A stretch of DNA of 22,909 nt from JAEXNA01 sp050486105 (GTDB taxonomy: Bacteria > Vulcanimicrobiota > Xenobia > Xenobiales > JADMJV01). The notes under the pieces are model-generated. The model ran no database searches. It was not told the origin of the DNA and was given only the letters and a program-made list of their open reading frames with translations. This document shows positions 22,661-22,909 of this stretch, piece after piece. Position 1 is the first letter of the stretch, and each line of letters opens with the position of its first letter. The position numbers were made by a program, and so were the translations under genes. Location: positions 1-22,909 of the forward strand of contig JBJHCR010000067.1 in NCBI GenBank assembly GCA_050486105.1, read 5' to 3'.

Positions 22661-22909
22661 TTACGGGGTGTAGTACGTCGAGGTCGCCGGCCCCACCGGC
22701 ATTCCAAGCAGGAACACCCAGATATAGAAGAGACTCATCCAACTGACGATCAAGAAAATGGTGTACGGGAGCATCATGCTGATGATGGTGCCGATCCCTA
22801 GGTTTCTGTCGTAACGGTTGGCGAAAGCCAGGATCAGCCCAAAATAGCTCATCATGGGGGTGATGATGTTGGTGGTGGAGTCTCCGATGCGATAGGCCGC
22901 CTGGATCAC
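22661..22909 (-). CDS. AbgT-family transporter, C-terminal fragment
   Basis: The frame is open to the right edge of the window, so the 5' part is missing and the GTG at the edge is probably internal. The 82 residues contain AYRIGDSTTNIITPMMSYFG, the conserved discontinuous-helix motif of AbgT transporters. It is followed by LAFANRYDRNLGIGTIISMMLPY and a final membrane helix. The family contains the E. coli p-aminobenzoyl-glutamate importer AbgT and MtrF-type antimetabolite exporters. The substrate here is unknown. The stop TAA is at 22663-22661. Confidence 0.85.
   Translation of the reverse strand: MIQAAYRIGDSTTNIITPMMSYFGLILAFANRYDRNLGIGTIISMMLPYTIFLIVSWMSLFYIWVFLLGMPVGPATSTYYTP

Noticed and set aside
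1..22909. Mobile elements, CRISPR arrays, tRNA genes
   Set aside because: No transposase or integrase motif, no regularly spaced short repeats and no tRNA-like T-loop sequence was seen. CTAG tetramers are fairly frequent, but I could attach no function to them.

Overview
This is a gene-dense bacterial chromosomal window with moderately high GC by eye. It has short intergenic gaps, many overlapping stop/start codons (ATGA, GTGA) and several GTG starts. A TonB-dependent receptor with an N-terminal carboxypeptidase-regulatory-like domain, two lipoproteins with lipoboxes and a Tat-exported superoxide dismutase indicate a Gram-negative, outer-membrane-bearing, aerobic or microaerobic bacterium. 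The protein style would fit Acidobacteriota or a related deep lineage, but no rRNA or marker gene in the window settles this. I saw no transposase, tRNA, CRISPR array or phage gene.

Layout. (1) 1-3854, + strand: a metal-handling island made of an FtsX-type permease C-terminus, a His/Asp-rich lipoprotein, a MerC-like membrane protein behind a promoter with a GATAAT-N2-ATTATC palindrome, and a TonB-dependent receptor. Together they look like import or handling of a divalent metal, most likely zinc. (2) 3920-5854: a GT2 glycosyltransferase with its DUF2304 partner, convergent with a DUF6159-type membrane protein. (3) 5982-7265: a Tat-signal Mn-type superoxide dismutase divergent from a secreted cupin. 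(4) 7361-11988, + strand: an unrecognised membrane protein, a long structured leader, a MOT1-type molybdate/sulfate transporter, a seven-repeat FG-GAP lipoprotein and methionine sulfoxide reductase B. The last carries a 10-N assembly join that breaks the frame only on paper. (5) 12019-14913: a methyltransferase (-), a glycine-zipper small protein with a strong terminator, a 65-aa Cys-rich protein and two adjacent FluC/CrcB subunits. (6) 14929-17333, - strand: an LctP lactate permease and a DUF4126 membrane protein with its own promoter. (7) 17567-18160: a secreted protein resembling the C-terminal ring-building domain of FliF. (8) 18206-22446, - strand: a coupled SWIM zinc-finger / DUF6493-like pair. 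(9) 22661-22909, - strand: the C-terminus of an AbgT-family transporter.

Best leads for something undescribed are the multi-stem RNA leader in front of the molybdate transporter (8104-8224), the stand-alone secreted FliF-like protein, and the SWIM/DUF6493 two-gene operon. The metal island with its promoter-embedded palindrome is a good secondary lead.
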